Source: Clostridia bacterium
Lineage (GTDB): Bacteria; Bacillota; Clostridia; Oscillospirales; CAG-272
DNA: 64,000 bases
Direction of reading: 5' to 3'
Assembly (NCBI GenBank): GCA_017556745.1
Contig: JAFYMF010000044.1
Location: 1-64,000 of the forward strand
Shown: positions 9,063 through 18,886 of the stretch, piece by piece
Numbering within the stretch: position 1 is the first letter of the stretch
Layout of the letters: the number at the start of each line of letters is the position of its first letter
Notes under the pieces: model-generated
Databases searched by the model: none
The model's input: only the letters and a program-made list of their open reading frames with translations
What the model was told of the DNA's origin: nothing
Program-made: the position numbers and the translations under genes

Positions 9063-10487
9063 TTAGTTTATCTTTTTTCTTCTTATAACAAGTCTCAGCA
9101 TAGCCTTTCCGTTAAACGGAATAAGAGGATATAGATATCTGCGTTTTCCATTTACGGTATTATTGCTCGCAACAAGTACGATTATCGTAACTATCCCTGC
9201 GATAAATCCCCATATACCAAAGATTGCGGTAAGAAGGAGCAGAAGCATTCGCATAAACTTAAATGCATATCCAAGCTCATAACTCGGCTGAGAAAAGTTT
9301 GCAATAGCAACGAACGCCATATACAGTATAACCTCGGGTATAAGCCAGCCGGCCTTGACCGCAAAATCACCAAGTATCAACCCTCCCACAATAGACAGGG
9401 AGTTGTTAAGCATGCTGGGAGTATTAAGAGAGGCAAGTTTAAGTCCGTCTATAACAAATTCAACCATAAAGAGTTGAACGATTATCGGAATCTCCCCACT
9501 CTCCGGAGGTATAACAAAAGTGAGCCATTCGGGCAAATATGACGGATATTTGAGAGCAAGATACCAGAGAGGAGTTATTAGCATTGTAAGCCAAAATACG
9601 AAATGCCTCAGTATACGCATATAACTTCCGGTGAGAGGAGGAAAATAATAATCGTCTGTCTCCTGAAGAAAGTCAAAAATAGAAGTAGGCAGTATCATTG
9701 CTTCAGGGGAATTATCACAAAGAAGAATAAGGCTTCCTTCAAGCAATTGTGCTGCAGCACAGTCAGGTCGCTCGGTAGAACGTATCTTAGGAAACGGATT
9801 ATACCATTTTGTTTTTATGAGGCACTCTGCAAGACTCTGATGCCCCATAACGAGAGAATCACAATTTATGTTTTTTAGTTTTTCCGTTATTTCAGCAACA
9901 TATTTTTCATCGGCTCTGTCCTTCATATAGCATAGTGCAAGATCTGTCTTTCCGGCGCCACCTGCATTAATATACTTTACTGTAAGTGATGTATCTCTGA
10001 TACGTCGCCGAATAAGTGCAGTATTAAATATTAAAGTTTCGACAAACCCATCTCTGCTACCACGCATAACGCGATCATTTTCCGGCTCATCCATGGATCT
10101 TACAGGATAACTTCTCAGATCAATAGCAATAGCCTTATCTCCAAATGTTTCGAGGAACATGACAGCCCCGCCTGACATAACCATAAACTCTGCCGCTTCA
10201 AAGTTATCTATAACATCTACCTCAATATACGGAAGATTGATAAGAGAGAACTTCTCAGCAGTCATGGTATCGTCAAAATCTTTAAGTCCTATAAAGTACT
10301 GCATAAGTCTCTGCATCGTTCCATCTTTAACGAATCCATCTATATAATAGAATATCGCCGAACAACCACCTATACGCATTTCCCTTGCAATGACGTCAAA
10401 ACTGTCTTCGGGGTGTATACGACTGTTCATAATATTGATGTTTTCAAAAAACGAATTCATCATCCCTGTTTTTTTACTTTCAGGCAT
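9063..10487 (-). CDS. gerA: GerA-family spore germination receptor subunit
   Basis: A 474-residue protein of the GerA/SpoVAF family. The soluble N-terminal part contains GGCSAIFYYIDGFVKD and the conserved VIGP-like region. The C-terminal half is membrane embedded, with the family core FPPLTGSYMRILRHFVFWLT, PLWYLALKYPSYLPEWLTFV and GGLILGDFAVKAGW. About five transmembrane segments are visible. It acts in the inner spore membrane in sensing germinants or releasing spore solutes. The start at 10487 (MPESKK) follows GAGAGG; a start 6 codons upstream is less likely. No GerB or GerC partner is next to it, so it may be an orphan receptor subunit or SpoVAF-like. Confidence 0.88.
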   Translation of the reverse strand: MPESKKTGMMNSFFENINIMNSRIHPEDSFDVIAREMRIGGCSAIFYYIDGFVKDGTMQRLMQYFIGLKDFDDTMTAEKFSLINLPYIEVDVIDNFEAAEFMVMSGGAVMFLETFGDKAIAIDLRSYPVRSMDEPENDRVMRGSRDGFVETLIFNTALIRRRIRDTSLTVKYINAGGAGKTDLALCYMKDRADEKYVAEITEKLKNINCDSLVMGHQSLAECLIKTKWYNPFPKIRSTERPDCAAAQLLEGSLILLCDNSPEAMILPTSIFDFLQETDDYYFPPLTGSYMRILRHFVFWLTMLITPLWYLALKYPSYLPEWLTFVIPPESGEIPIIVQLFMVEFVIDGLKLASLNTPSMLNNSLSIVGGLILGDFAVKAGWLIPEVILYMAFVAIANFSQPSYELGYAFKFMRMLLLLLTAIFGIWGFIAGIVTIIVLVASNNTVNGKRRYLYPLIPFNGKAMLRLVIRRKKIN

Positions 10488-10628
10488 ATCTATTCCTCTC
10501 TGCAATTACCTTATTGTATTTTGTATTTTTCCCCTCCTTTCCGGTTTTATGCAGATATGTGACTGTCATCTAATATAATATCCTCATTACCATACAAGCA
10601 TATTTGTACATTAATTATTTAAAACGTA

Positions 10629-10668
10629 ACAAAAAAACCAAAAGCAAAAATGCTTTTGGTTTTTTTAT
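10629..10668 (-). terminator. Terminator of the amino-acid-binding lipoprotein gene
   Basis: Hairpin with stem AAAACCAAAAGCA and TGCTTTTGGTTTT around an AAAA loop, with T tracts on both sides. It lies 9 bp past the stop codon. Confidence 0.8.
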
Positions 10669-10676
10669 TATTAATA

Positions 10677-11501
10677 TCAGTTTTCAGCACCGTCACCGAG
10701 AATATACTCGTTAACTATAGCTTCGATTTTTTTCTCACTTTCAAGGGCAGCAATTGCAGAATTTGTCTTGGATAAAATACCACTACTAGTGTCCTTCACA
10801 AATAAGACAAAATCCAAACTGTAGTACTCATCAGGAAGAAGTCTGAGACCGTTTTCAGAGACATAAGCATCGTTAACTATTTTATCATTATGTTCATCAA
10901 CGACCATAGCATCAATCTCACCGTTCTTAACCGCCTCAACACCGGTCTCATAATCAGAATAGGTAATTACATTATCCTCACCAAAGCGACTAACTGCATT
11001 CTGCATAGCAACAGAACCCTCGAGGATACCGACCTTTTTGCTGCTTTGAATAGCAAGATCATAAAGTCTATATATTCTGGAAGAACCAGAAACAAGAAGG
11101 ACAAATTTATTGGAAACCAAAACCTGAGACGAAAAAATAGATTTTGCAGATTCCTCATCAATATAAGTATCTGCAGGAGCAAGAACTGCAGCATATTCAT
11201 TCTTTATGAGTCCTGCTATAGCATCGTTACTGTCAACAATTTTAAGTTCAAGATCCTCGTCATTTTTTTCTGCGATCTTAGCAAGAATATCTACGCAAAT
11301 ACCGGACACCTTGTCCTCAACACTGTAAACATACGGGTTACCGAACAAACTAACAGCAACAGAATACTTGGTATCGTCAACCTCATCTTTATCATCATTC
11401 TGATCATCGACACTACTGTCAGAACAGCTAACAAAAGACAAAATAGAAAGTATAGTTGCCACGCAAAGAAGCAAAGATATAAGCTTACCAAAATTCTTCA
11501 T
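10677..11501 (-). CDS. Extracellular solute-binding lipoprotein (SBP_bac_3, amino-acid type)
   Basis: A 274-residue protein with a lipoprotein signal peptide (MKNFGKLISLLLCVATILSI...SFVSC, lipobox Cys about 26), an acidic linker (DDQNDDKDEVDD) and a periplasmic-binding-protein type 2 fold. GNPYVYSVEDKVSGICVDIL and KVGILEGSVAMQNAV are characteristic of polar amino-acid binders. The ATG at 11501 follows GTGGAGGAA. No permease or ATPase gene is adjacent, so it either serves a transporter encoded elsewhere or acts as a sensor. The substrate cannot be read from the sequence. Confidence 0.85.
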   Translation of the reverse strand: MKNFGKLISLLLCVATILSILSFVSCSDSSVDDQNDDKDEVDDTKYSVAVSLFGNPYVYSVEDKVSGICVDILAKIAEKNDEDLELKIVDSNDAIAGLIKNEYAAVLAPADTYIDEESAKSIFSSQVLVSNKFVLLVSGSSRIYRLYDLAIQSSKKVGILEGSVAMQNAVSRFGEDNVITYSDYETGVEAVKNGEIDAMVVDEHNDKIVNDAYVSENGLRLLPDEYYSLDFVLFVKDTSSGILSKTNSAIAALESEKKIEAIVNEYILGDGAEN

Positions 11502-11531
11502 GCAAATAATTCCTCCACACACAGAAATCAA

Positions 11532-12206
11532 ATACGTAAATTAACATTATGTATTATACTGTATATGAATTACGAAAGAAATAACAATATGTAAATTAAT
11601 TGTTGCTAAAAGTACCATATTATATTATCAAGGATAAAATGATCACAATATAGATTAACGAAACATGAAATGACTTTTATTTCTATAAATATACCTATCA
11701 AACGGCATCTTATAAACTCTAATTGTCCATGTACCTCAGCCAAACATGCACTTAAAGATAAACATTTATATCCTTAAACCAACCGCGAGAGCTACAATAC
11801 ATAATTATGCTCAACCGTTGATTATTAATAAATAACAGCCGTGACCACTGTCTCACCCACGCAAGTTATCATACTATGTAAAAACATCTTACTGTCAAAA
11901 GAAAAATTCGCAAGTAATTCTAACAATCACAAAACAATACTACTGCCACAAATATGGCGGTCACCTAATAACACATAACCTTATATGAAGAAGACATCAC
12001 TAATCTTTACTGCTAGTTCAATACATTAAAGAATTTACAACCACAGTCATCAAGTTATAACCAATAATGCACCATCTCTCCTAACTCATCATCGATTTAT
12101 GTTGGATTCCTTGTTACCTTACACATAGAGAAAAAGCATACAACGGTAAGTCCCCTTCAACAACAAAAGCTCTTTGTGGAATCATTTAACCGGTGAATCA
12201 TTTTCA
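11532..12206. other. Long gene-free intergenic region
   Basis: About 675 nt with no ORF of meaningful length, no tRNA and no clear strong hairpins. The plus strand is conspicuously C- and A-rich and poor in G, unlike the coding flanks. It separates two lone minus-strand genes. I see no recognisable RNA family or mobile element. It may be decayed coding sequence or a non-coding transcript. Confidence 0.4.
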
Positions 12207-12210
12207 TAAA

Positions 12211-12243
12211 AAAAAACGGAAGGGTAAACCCTTCCGTTTTTAT
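12211..12243 (-). terminator. Terminator of the CBM9-like surface protein gene
   Basis: AAAACGGAAGGGT, loop AAA, CCCTTCCGTTTT, with A and T tracts on the two sides; located just after the stop codon. Confidence 0.85.
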
Positions 12244-12260
12244 GTTATTTAAGTATTAAC

Positions 12261-13352
12261 TTATCTAACCTTCTTTGCAACTACAACGCCTGCAAGAGCG
12301 AGAGTAGCAAGAACAGCGATACCTGCAACAGCTACGTCAGAGGTCTGAGGAGCGTCGGAAGCAGGAGCCTTGGTGGTCTCAGGAGCCTTGGTGGTCTCGG
12401 GAGCCTTGGTAGTATCGGGAGCCTTGGTGGTATCGGGAGCAGCAGTGGTATCGGGAGCTGCAGTGGTCTCTGCGGGAGTGGTATCTGCAGGAGCTGCAGA
12501 ACCGCCCTTAAGCTCTACATACCAGAAGTTCTGAGGCTCCCAGCCGGACTGAAGAACACCCTCAACATCATCGTTTGCAGCCGCCTCAACGGAGGACTTA
12601 CCGTTGGGGTCGGAGCAAAGGAATACCTGGTCGAACTGAAGACCGTCGAAGAGCTGGATGCAAAGAGATACCTTAGTACCATCAGCGTAAGAGAAAGTCT
12701 TACCGCCAAGCTTATCAGCTGCGGGAAGCTTAATCTTTATCTCAGCGATGTAACCGTAAGCGGTGTTAACAACACAACCGTCGGAAATGAAGCCGCCCTC
12801 TTCGGACCACTCCATAGGAAGATCCTCGGAGTTACGGAAACCACCGAAGTCCTCGTAGCAGTTGTAGAACCAACCGCCAAGCTCAGGCATGCTCTGAGTG
12901 GGGGTTGCACGGTACTGGTTAACGTCAGCCATGGAGTCGGGATAGTACTTGATAACGCCTTCGCCGTCACCATTGTTCCAACCGATAAAGAACTCAACAC
13001 AGTCAACGTCCCAACCCTGCTGCTGCATGTACTGCATCATAGAGGTTGCCTCAGCGGTGTTGTCCTTTACGTCAGCGCAAAGGTAAAGGTAAATGCCGTC
13101 CCAAACAAGATAAACGGTACCTACAGTACCCTTGATGTTATCCTTGTCGGAAGCGGGAAGGATGGAGTCAACAGCAACAGCCGCGCTGGTCTTGTAAGCA
13201 GCGTCGATTGCACCGTCGATCACGATGGAGCCGGGCTCAACGAAAGAAACGTCACCCTTGGGGAACTTCTGTCCGTTGGAACCAGCACTAGCTACTATTG
13301 CCATAGAAGCAACAACAGCTATGAGAAGTGCGATGCTAAGAAGTTTTTTCAT
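12261..13352 (-). CDS. Secreted CBM9/DOMON-like surface protein with Thr-Pro repeat stalk
   Basis: A 363-residue exported protein. Residues 1-24 are a signal peptide (MKKLLSIALLIAVVASMAIV). Residues about 35-285 resemble the carbohydrate-binding family 9 / DOMON beta-sandwich (VEPGSIVIDGAIDAAY, VYLVWDGIYLYLCADVKDNT, CVEFFIGWNNGDG). A low-complexity stalk of APDTT/APETTK repeats follows. The C-terminus is PQTSD, a hydrophobic helix and KKVR, which looks like a degenerate sortase signal or a simple membrane anchor. A strong promoter and TAGGAGG site suggest high expression. A role in binding polysaccharide at the cell surface is inferred; no catalytic domain is seen. Confidence 0.75.
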   Translation of the reverse strand: MKKLLSIALLIAVVASMAIVASAGSNGQKFPKGDVSFVEPGSIVIDGAIDAAYKTSAAVAVDSILPASDKDNIKGTVGTVYLVWDGIYLYLCADVKDNTAEATSMMQYMQQQGWDVDCVEFFIGWNNGDGEGVIKYYPDSMADVNQYRATPTQSMPELGGWFYNCYEDFGGFRNSEDLPMEWSEEGGFISDGCVVNTAYGYIAEIKIKLPAADKLGGKTFSYADGTKVSLCIQLFDGLQFDQVFLCSDPNGKSSVEAAANDDVEGVLQSGWEPQNFWYVELKGGSAAPADTTPAETTAAPDTTAAPDTTKAPDTTKAPETTKAPETTKAPASDAPQTSDVAVAGIAVLATLALAGVVVAKKVR

Positions 13353-13386
13353 GCTAAATTACCTCCTAAATTTTTTATACACCCAT

Positions 13387-13415
13387 AGTATACACAAATA
13401 TTAATTGTTTGTCAA
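13387..13415 (-). promoter_or_regulatory. Promoter of the CBM9-like surface protein gene
   Basis: On the minus strand consensus TTGACA (13415-13410), 17 nt spacer, TATACT (13392-13387). Confidence 0.8.
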
Positions 13416-13603
13416 GATAATTTTACAAAATTATTTCATGATTTGAGCGAAATGCGACCTATCCCCAGAGGCTCAGATGACTGATTTACTGTAATGTCAG
13501 AGCTGTGTTTTTTAACAATTTCCTATGTTTTCCAAGTTCTTATATATTATATATAATCAAATGTAGGAAATATTATATTATTTTAGAGAAATGCGATTGC
13601 ATA
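13416..13603. other. Intergenic region between divergent promoters
   Basis: An AT-rich stretch between the divergent promoters of the surface protein gene and ispD. No ORF, RNA gene or repeat is recognised. Confidence 0.4.
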
Positions 13604-13632
13604 TTGATTTTCTTGACTGTTTATAATATAAT
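13604..13632 (+). promoter_or_regulatory. Promoter of ispD-ispF
   Basis: TTGATT (13604-13609), 17 nt, TATAAT (13627-13632). Transcription would start near 13639, which argues against a TTG start codon at 13648 and for the ATG at 13669. Confidence 0.7.
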
Positions 13633-13668
13633 CATTGTAGATATTTTTTGTTTAAGATCGGAGAAAAG

Positions 13669-14436
13669 ATGAGCTTTTCAATGTCAGATGTGGCGAACCT
13701 TATCAGAAGTATTGCCGGAAAGCCAAAGAAAAACTATTATACCTCTGCCATTGTGCTTGCCGGTGGCTCCGGTACCAGAATGGGAGAACTCGAAACGACC
13801 AAGCAGATGCTTGATATTGATGGAATTCCGGTAGTTGTCCGGTCTCTCCTGGCATTTGAATCTTGTCCCATCATCGACGAGATAATTGTTGCCGCGAAAA
13901 AGGATGAGATCCCCATTTACAAGGAGTTTCACAAAAAATACAAACTCAGCAAGCTTAAAACCGTGGTTCCCGGTGGCGAAACCCGCCAGGCGTCTGTATT
14001 CTCTGCCTTGAGGGCAGTAGACGAAAAGTCAGAGTTTGTGGCTATTCACGACGGAGCAAGATGTTGCATTACCCCCGAGATGATAGAAATAACCGCAAAA
14101 AGCGCGTATAAATGCGGGGCTGCAGCCGCAGCTTCCAGGGTAAGTGACACCGTAAAGATAGTCGACAAAAACGGATATATAGAAAAAACTATTGACCGAG
14201 ATACAGTATGGCTTGTCTCTACCCCACAGATAATAAAAACCGATATCTACCGTGCCTGCGCCTATTCAGCAAGAGAAAACGGACTTCTTGCCACCGACGA
14301 TTGCGGTCTCTTGGAGGCACACGGCTTTAAAATAAAACTTTGTGATGTTGGTAAAGACAATATAAAGATAACCAAAAAAGAAGATATTTCTGCCGCCAAG
14401 GCTATTCTTTCAAAGAGAACGGAGGAACAGAAATGA
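13669..14436 (+). CDS. ispD: 2-C-methyl-D-erythritol 4-phosphate cytidylyltransferase
   Basis: A 255-residue protein of the MEP isoprenoid pathway, making CDP-ME from MEP and CTP. The nucleotidyltransferase P-loop-like motif [12 protein letters not shown] comes after a 25-residue N-terminal extension. [12 protein letters not shown] and [20 protein letters not shown] are family signatures. The ATG at 13669 has CGGAGAAAAG just upstream. It overlaps ispF by 4 nt, the classic ispD-ispF arrangement with translational coupling. Confidence 0.93.
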   Translation: MSFSMSDVANLIRSIAGKPKKNYYTSAIVLAGGSGTRMGELETTKQMLDIDGIPVVVRSLLAFESCPIIDEIIVAAKKDEIPIYKEFHKKYKLSKLKTVVPGGETRQASVFSALRAVDEKSEFVAIHDGARCCITPEMIEITAKSAYKCGAAAAASRVSDTVKIVDKNGYIEKTIDRDTVWLVSTPQIIKTDIYRACAYSARENGLLATDDCGLLEAHGFKIKLCDVGKDNIKITKKEDISAAKAILSKRTEEQK

Positions 14437-14918
14437 GAATAGGACACGGGTATGACGTTCACCGTTTGGTAAAAGAAAGACGCCTTATTCTCGGTGGTGT
14501 TGATATACCATACGAAAAAGGTCTTCTGGGACATTCCGATGCTGATGTTCTTCTTCACGCCATAATGGATTCCATACTGGGTGCACTTGCTCTGGGGGAC
14601 ATCGGCAAGCTGTTTCCTGACTCATCGGATGAATTTCTCGGTGCTGATAGTCTGGTTCTCACAACAAGAGTTGCATCAATTATGAAAGATAATGGGTACC
14701 AAATCGGAAATGTAGATGCAACGGTTATCGCCCAAGCTCCAAAGCTTCGTCCTTATATAGATGAAATGAGGAAAAATATTGCCTCCGCTCTCGGATGTAA
14801 TATAACAGACATCAGTGTAAAAGCTACGACCGAGGAAAAAATGGGGTTTACCGGAAGCGGCGACGGAATTTCTGCTCATGCAGTATGTATAATTAAAAAG
14901 AGGGACATAGAACAATAA
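14433..14918 (+). CDS. ispF: 2-C-methyl-D-erythritol 2,4-cyclodiphosphate synthase
   Basis: A 161-residue protein, usual length. [12 protein letters not shown] holds the metal ligands Asp8 and His10. [19 protein letters not shown] and [16 protein letters not shown] are family signatures. It cyclises CDP-ME 2-phosphate in the MEP pathway. Its start codon overlaps the ispD stop (ATGA), with GGAGGAACAG before it. Confidence 0.97.
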   Translation: MRIGHGYDVHRLVKERRLILGGVDIPYEKGLLGHSDADVLLHAIMDSILGALALGDIGKLFPDSSDEFLGADSLVLTTRVASIMKDNGYQIGNVDATVIAQAPKLRPYIDEMRKNIASALGCNITDISVKATTEEKMGFTGSGDGISAHAVCIIKKRDIEQ

Positions 14919-15090
14919 TTATCCCATGTCCCTGTATATAAAGCGCGATAACGGTGGAGACATTAGCATTATTCCCTTACTTTTATACTTCTCTTCCCCT
15001 GTCATCGTGCGTATCCTCTACATTTTATAATATGGTGAATGGCGGATTTCTGTCACGCACTAAGTCAAACAAATAAAGGAGATTAAAAAA

Positions 15091-15735
15091 ATGATCAAGA
15101 CAGCACCTTCAATTCTTGCAGCCAATTACATTACTCTCGGTGATGATATAAAGAAGATAGAGGACGCAGGCGCAGACTATCTTCACATTGACATAATGGA
15201 CGGCCACTTTGTACCTAATATGTCTTTCGGCCCCGGATTTGTCAGTGCAATTCATCCGGTATCTAAGTCGGTACTTGATGTGCATCTCATGATCACAGAG
15301 CCGGAAAGATACATAAAGCAGTTCGCAGAAGCCGGCGCAGACATTATAACTATACACACCGAGAGCACCGCAGATCCGGAAAAGGTAATCGACGATATTA
15401 TCTCCCTTGGTGTAAAAGCAGGTATATCTGTAAAACCGGCCACCCCTGTTGAAGAAATCTACCGCCTTCTTGATAAAGTTTCAATGGTTCTTATTATGAC
15501 AGTCGAGCCGGGCTTTGGCGGACAATCCCTGATCCCTGCTACTCTTGACAAGATCACTCCTCTCTATAATGAGATAAAGAGAAGAGGTTTGGAAGTAGAT
15601 ATCGAGGTAGATGGCGGAGTCACCGCAGACAATGTCCATGAACTTACATCAAGAGGTGCAAACGTTATCGTTGCAGGTTCCGCTGTATTTAAGGCAAAGG
15701 ATCCCGCGGCAGTTCTTGCGGAATTCAAAAAATAA
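15091..15735 (+). CDS. rpe: Ribulose-phosphate 3-epimerase
   Basis: A 214-residue TIM-barrel protein. APSILAANY, HIDIMDGHFVPNMSFG, VHLMITEPERYI and VEPGFGGQ are the metal- and phosphate-binding motifs, and EVDGGV carries the second catalytic Asp. It interconverts ribulose 5-phosphate and xylulose 5-phosphate. AAAGGAG precedes the ATG. The 170 bp upstream of it hold a TATAAT box near 15026 but no convincing -35. An IS3-family remnant begins 9 bp after the stop codon. Confidence 0.96.
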   Translation: MIKTAPSILAANYITLGDDIKKIEDAGADYLHIDIMDGHFVPNMSFGPGFVSAIHPVSKSVLDVHLMITEPERYIKQFAEAGADIITIHTESTADPEKVIDDIISLGVKAGISVKPATPVEEIYRLLDKVSMVLIMTVEPGFGGQSLIPATLDKITPLYNEIKRRGLEVDIEVDGGVTADNVHELTSRGANVIVAGSAVFKAKDPAAVLAEFKK

Positions 15736-15744
15736 TGTAATAAA

Positions 15745-16420
15745 TGATATGCATCCCAAAAGTTAGACACTTTTGGAGGTGCATATTTTTTATGGGCAAA
15801 ACAGGCAGAAAAAACAAAAATGATAAATACCACTCCTACAAAGGAGAGGTTGGTAAGGTAGCAGATAATCTGCTGAAAAGAGATTTTCATGCAGACAAGC
15901 CATTTGAAAAGCTCACTACAGATGTTACTGAATTCAAGATCGGTGATGAGAAGGTCTATCTTTCTCCTGTCCTCGATATGTTCAACCGTGAAATTATATC
16001 TTACTCTATTTCTACCAGCCCCAACTTGCAGCAAGTTAGAGATATGCTGAACGGCTTATTTGAGAAACTTCCTTCCCATGCTCGACCTCTCTTTCACTCT
16101 GATCAAGGTTGGCAATGCCAACACACTGAATACCAACGTCTTCTTGCCGAACATAACATTACGCAAAGCATGTCTCGAAAAGGGAACTGTATGGACAACG
16201 GCATAATGGAAAACTTCTTCGGCAGGCTTAAGGTTGAGATGTATTACGGTGAAAAATTTGAATCCCCTCGGGGATTCATTGAAAAGTTGGAAGAATACAT
16301 ACATTACTACAACAACGAGAGAATTTCTCTCAAATTAAAAGGAATGAGCCCAGTTCAATACCGAGCTCATTCACAAGCAATTTAATATTTAATTTTGTCT
16401 AAACTTTTGGGTTCACTTCA
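15745..16420 (+). mobile_element. IS3-family (IS150-like) element, internally deleted, with both terminal inverted repeats
   Basis: Both ends are visible: the left end has CCCAAAAGTTAGAC (about 15755-15768) and the right end, read inward, CCCAAAAGTTTAGAC (about 16398-16412). Both begin TGA and are flanked by AAA, consistent with a 3 bp target duplication. A hairpin (ATGCATCCCAAAAGT with ACTTTTGGAGGTGCAT) follows the left end. The total of 676 bp is about half a normal IS150-group element. What is missing is orfA and the first part of orfB. Confidence 0.8.
15792..16385 (+). CDS. Truncated IS3-family transposase (DDE integrase core)
   Basis: A 197-residue ORF. After a short basic start (MGKTGRKNKNDK) it enters OrfB at YHSYKGEVGKVADNLL and carries the rve integrase core: Asp in TTDVTEF, Asp in FHSDQGWQ, Glu in NGIMENFFGRLK. 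So the complete DDE triad is kept, but the helix-turn-helix OrfA and the N-terminal OrfB region are gone. The frame is open from start to stop, as if the start of orfA had been fused in frame to the middle of orfB. It probably cannot bind the IS ends by itself. Confidence 0.8.
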   Translation: MGKTGRKNKNDKYHSYKGEVGKVADNLLKRDFHADKPFEKLTTDVTEFKIGDEKVYLSPVLDMFNREIISYSISTSPNLQQVRDMLNGLFEKLPSHARPLFHSDQGWQCQHTEYQRLLAEHNITQSMSRKGNCMDNGIMENFFGRLKVEMYYGEKFESPRGFIEKLEEYIHYYNNERISLKLKGMSPVQYRAHSQAI

Positions 16421-16449
16421 AAAAACGTCTCTTTTTTTATTACATTAAC

Positions 16450-18537
16450 TTAGCAAACTCCGAAAAGAAGACTGCCGTAGGTAGGATATGGCCAGTACTC
16501 CTCACCGACTATAGTTTCAAGCTCGTCCGCAACCTCACGAAGAGAATTCATTGCAGGAATGAGAGTATCTCTACAGTAACAGGAGAGCTCTGTGTTGTCA
16601 GCAAATTTTTTCATGCCGTTGGAAACCTTTTCAAGAGTCTCGGTCTGACGATACATGGAGAGAAGGAGGCCCGAGAGTCTGGTGAGCGCAGTAGTTTCTG
16701 CCTCAACTGAGATTCCTACGGTTTTCATGTTGGCAGCAGTCTTAGCAATCATTCCGGCATACTTTTCACATGCAGGAATAATATTCTTTCTCGCCATATC
16801 AATCATGGTAAGTGCCTCGATATTAAGTACCTTGCAATAATTCTCGACAAGTATCTCGTAACGGGACATTACCTCGGTACGTGTGAAAATACGGTGCTTT
16901 TCGAAGAGAGCAATGCTCTTCTCAGTTTTAAAATGAGGAAGTGCATCTGCGGTAGTCTTAAGATTTGAAAGTCCTCTCTTCTCCGCTTCCTTTTCCCACG
17001 CGTCCGTATAGTTATTACCGTTGAAGATTATTCTCTTATGATCCTTTATCGTGGTTTTGATGATCTGGTGAAGCTCATCGGTAAAGCTCTCTGCTGACTC
17101 AAGTCTGTCAGCAAAACGAGAAAGCTGCTCTGCAGCAATAGTATTAAGAATTATATTTGACTCAGCAATTGAGAACGCGGAACCAAGCATACGGAATTCG
17201 AACTTATTTCCTGTAAATGCAAAAGGAGAGGTACGGTTACGGTCTGTAAGATCCTTCGAGAAAGCAGGAAGAACGGTAACACCTACGCGCATCTTGGTCT
17301 TCTGCATGTTCTCATATTCATTTTCATTCTCGATAGCATCAAGAACACCGGTCAGCTGATCGCCAAGGAAAATGGACAGAATCGCAGGAGGTGCTTCGCT
17401 TGCGCCAAGGCGGTGATCATTACCTGCGCTTGCAGCAGAAACACGAAGAAGATCCTGATATTCGTCAACACCTGCGATAACAGCCGCAAGGAAGAGAAGG
17501 AACTGCGCATTCTCATAAGGAGTATCACCCGGCTCAAGCAGATTAATACCGTCATCGGTCGCAAGAGACCAGTTATTATGCTTACCCGATCCGTTAACAC
17601 CGGCAAACGGCTTTTCATGAAGAATACAAACCAGACCGTTACGGAGAGCAACCTTCTTCATGATTTCCATGGTCAGCTGGTTATGGTCGGTAGCTATATT
17701 TGTATTGGTAAATACCGGGGCAAGCTCATGCTGAGCAGGAGCCGCCTCGTTATGTTCGGTCTTAGCATATACACCGAGGTGCCACAACTCATTGTTAAGA
17801 TCCTCCATATAGGCCTTAACACGCGGCTTGATGGTACCGAAATAGTGATCCTCAAGTTCCTGACCCTTGGGGGGCATTGCACCATAGAGAGTACGTCCGG
17901 TGTAAACAAGGTCCTTTCTCTTGTCATGAATATCCTTGTCAACCAAAAAATACTCCTGCTCTGGTCCAACGGTGGTAATAACTCTCTTAGTAGTGGTATT
18001 ACCAAAGAGACGAAGTATTCTCAGTGCCTGAATATTAACCGCTTCCATTGAACGCAGGAGAGGGGTCTTTTTATCAAGCGCTTCACCGCCGTACGAGAAA
18101 AATGCAGTCGGAACACAGAGGGTCTTGTCCTTTATAAACGCATAAGATGTTGGATCCCACGCGGTATATCCCCTTGCCTCAAAGGTGGTACGAAGTCCAC
18201 CGGAAGGAAATGATGACGCATCGGGCTCGCCCCTCTTAAGGTCCTTTGAAGAGAACTCCGCAATGGCCTCACCGTCACCGGTAGGACAAAGGAAGCTGTC
18301 ATGCTTCTCTGCGGTTATTCCCGTCATAGGCTGGAACCAGTGGGTATAGTGGGTAGCCCCTTTTTCAAGTGCCCAGTCCTTCATAGCAGAAGCAACAACA
18401 CCCGAAACACCGTGGTCAAGCTCACATCCTGTCTCGATAGTCTTACGGAGAGAGCGATATATTTCTTTAGGAAGACGCTGTCGCATCTCGGCATCGCCGA
18501 AAACCATACAGCCAAATTCATTCTGGATCATACTCAT
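16450..18537 (-). CDS. glnN: Glutamine synthetase type III
   Basis: A 695-residue protein, the length expected for GSIII rather than GSI (about 440). Both GSIII signatures are present: [15 protein letters not shown] and the [16 protein letters not shown] region. It condenses glutamate, ammonia and ATP to glutamine, a main route of nitrogen assimilation in anaerobic gut bacteria. Two close start codons exist (18537 and 18531); AGGAAGG lies upstream, and the ORF could be extended 32 codons only into the promoter. No glutamine riboswitch is recognised in its short 5' leader. Confidence 0.95.
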   Translation of the reverse strand: MSMIQNEFGCMVFGDAEMRQRLPKEIYRSLRKTIETGCELDHGVSGVVASAMKDWALEKGATHYTHWFQPMTGITAEKHDSFLCPTGDGEAIAEFSSKDLKRGEPDASSFPSGGLRTTFEARGYTAWDPTSYAFIKDKTLCVPTAFFSYGGEALDKKTPLLRSMEAVNIQALRILRLFGNTTTKRVITTVGPEQEYFLVDKDIHDKRKDLVYTGRTLYGAMPPKGQELEDHYFGTIKPRVKAYMEDLNNELWHLGVYAKTEHNEAAPAQHELAPVFTNTNIATDHNQLTMEIMKKVALRNGLVCILHEKPFAGVNGSGKHNNWSLATDDGINLLEPGDTPYENAQFLLFLAAVIAGVDEYQDLLRVSAASAGNDHRLGASEAPPAILSIFLGDQLTGVLDAIENENEYENMQKTKMRVGVTVLPAFSKDLTDRNRTSPFAFTGNKFEFRMLGSAFSIAESNIILNTIAAEQLSRFADRLESAESFTDELHQIIKTTIKDHKRIIFNGNNYTDAWEKEAEKRGLSNLKTTADALPHFKTEKSIALFEKHRIFTRTEVMSRYEILVENYCKVLNIEALTMIDMARKNIIPACEKYAGMIAKTAANMKTVGISVEAETTALTRLSGLLLSMYRQTETLEKVSNGMKKFADNTELSCYCRDTLIPAMNSLREVADELETIVGEEYWPYPTYGSLLFGVC

Positions 18538-18621
18538 AAAACACACGACCTTCCTGTAAATTTCAGTTCTTCGGTAAAAAGAGGAAAATTGTCTATACAA
18601 TGCCACTTCTACCTCGATTTT

Positions 18622-18650
18622 ATTATAATTCACGCACCAAAAAAAGTCAA
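18622..18650 (-). promoter_or_regulatory. Promoter of GSIII
   Basis: On the minus strand TTGACT (18650-18645), 17 nt, TATAAT (18627-18622), about 80 bp before the start codon. Confidence 0.75.
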
Positions 18651-18693
18651 GGGTTTTATCCCTTCTGTACCTTTCACAATAATAAATATCTCC

Positions 18694-18722
18694 TTTACTT
18701 TTTTTGAAAAATATTCTATAAT
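18694..18722 (+). promoter_or_regulatory. Promoter of the Xaa-Pro peptidase gene
   Basis: TTTACT (18694-18699), 17 nt, TATAAT (18717-18722), leaving a leader of about 155 nt before the start codon. Confidence 0.55.
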
Positions 18723-18886
18723 ATATTCATACAAAATACGAGATGATATAGTGAAGAATATACTTATGTCATCTCTCCGATATGTCACGTCACCGTTTGC
18801 GGCTTCGGTCCTTATTTATATTCTATGGATCTACGCGAGACGGTCGGGATACTTTTAATTTAATTATATCCGAAAGGGGTTTTGAT

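Noticed and set aside
18538..18621. Glutamine riboswitch (glnA motif) in the GSIII leader
   Set aside because: The leader is only about 80 nt and lacks the conserved motif sequences; only a promoter and ribosome-binding site are supported.
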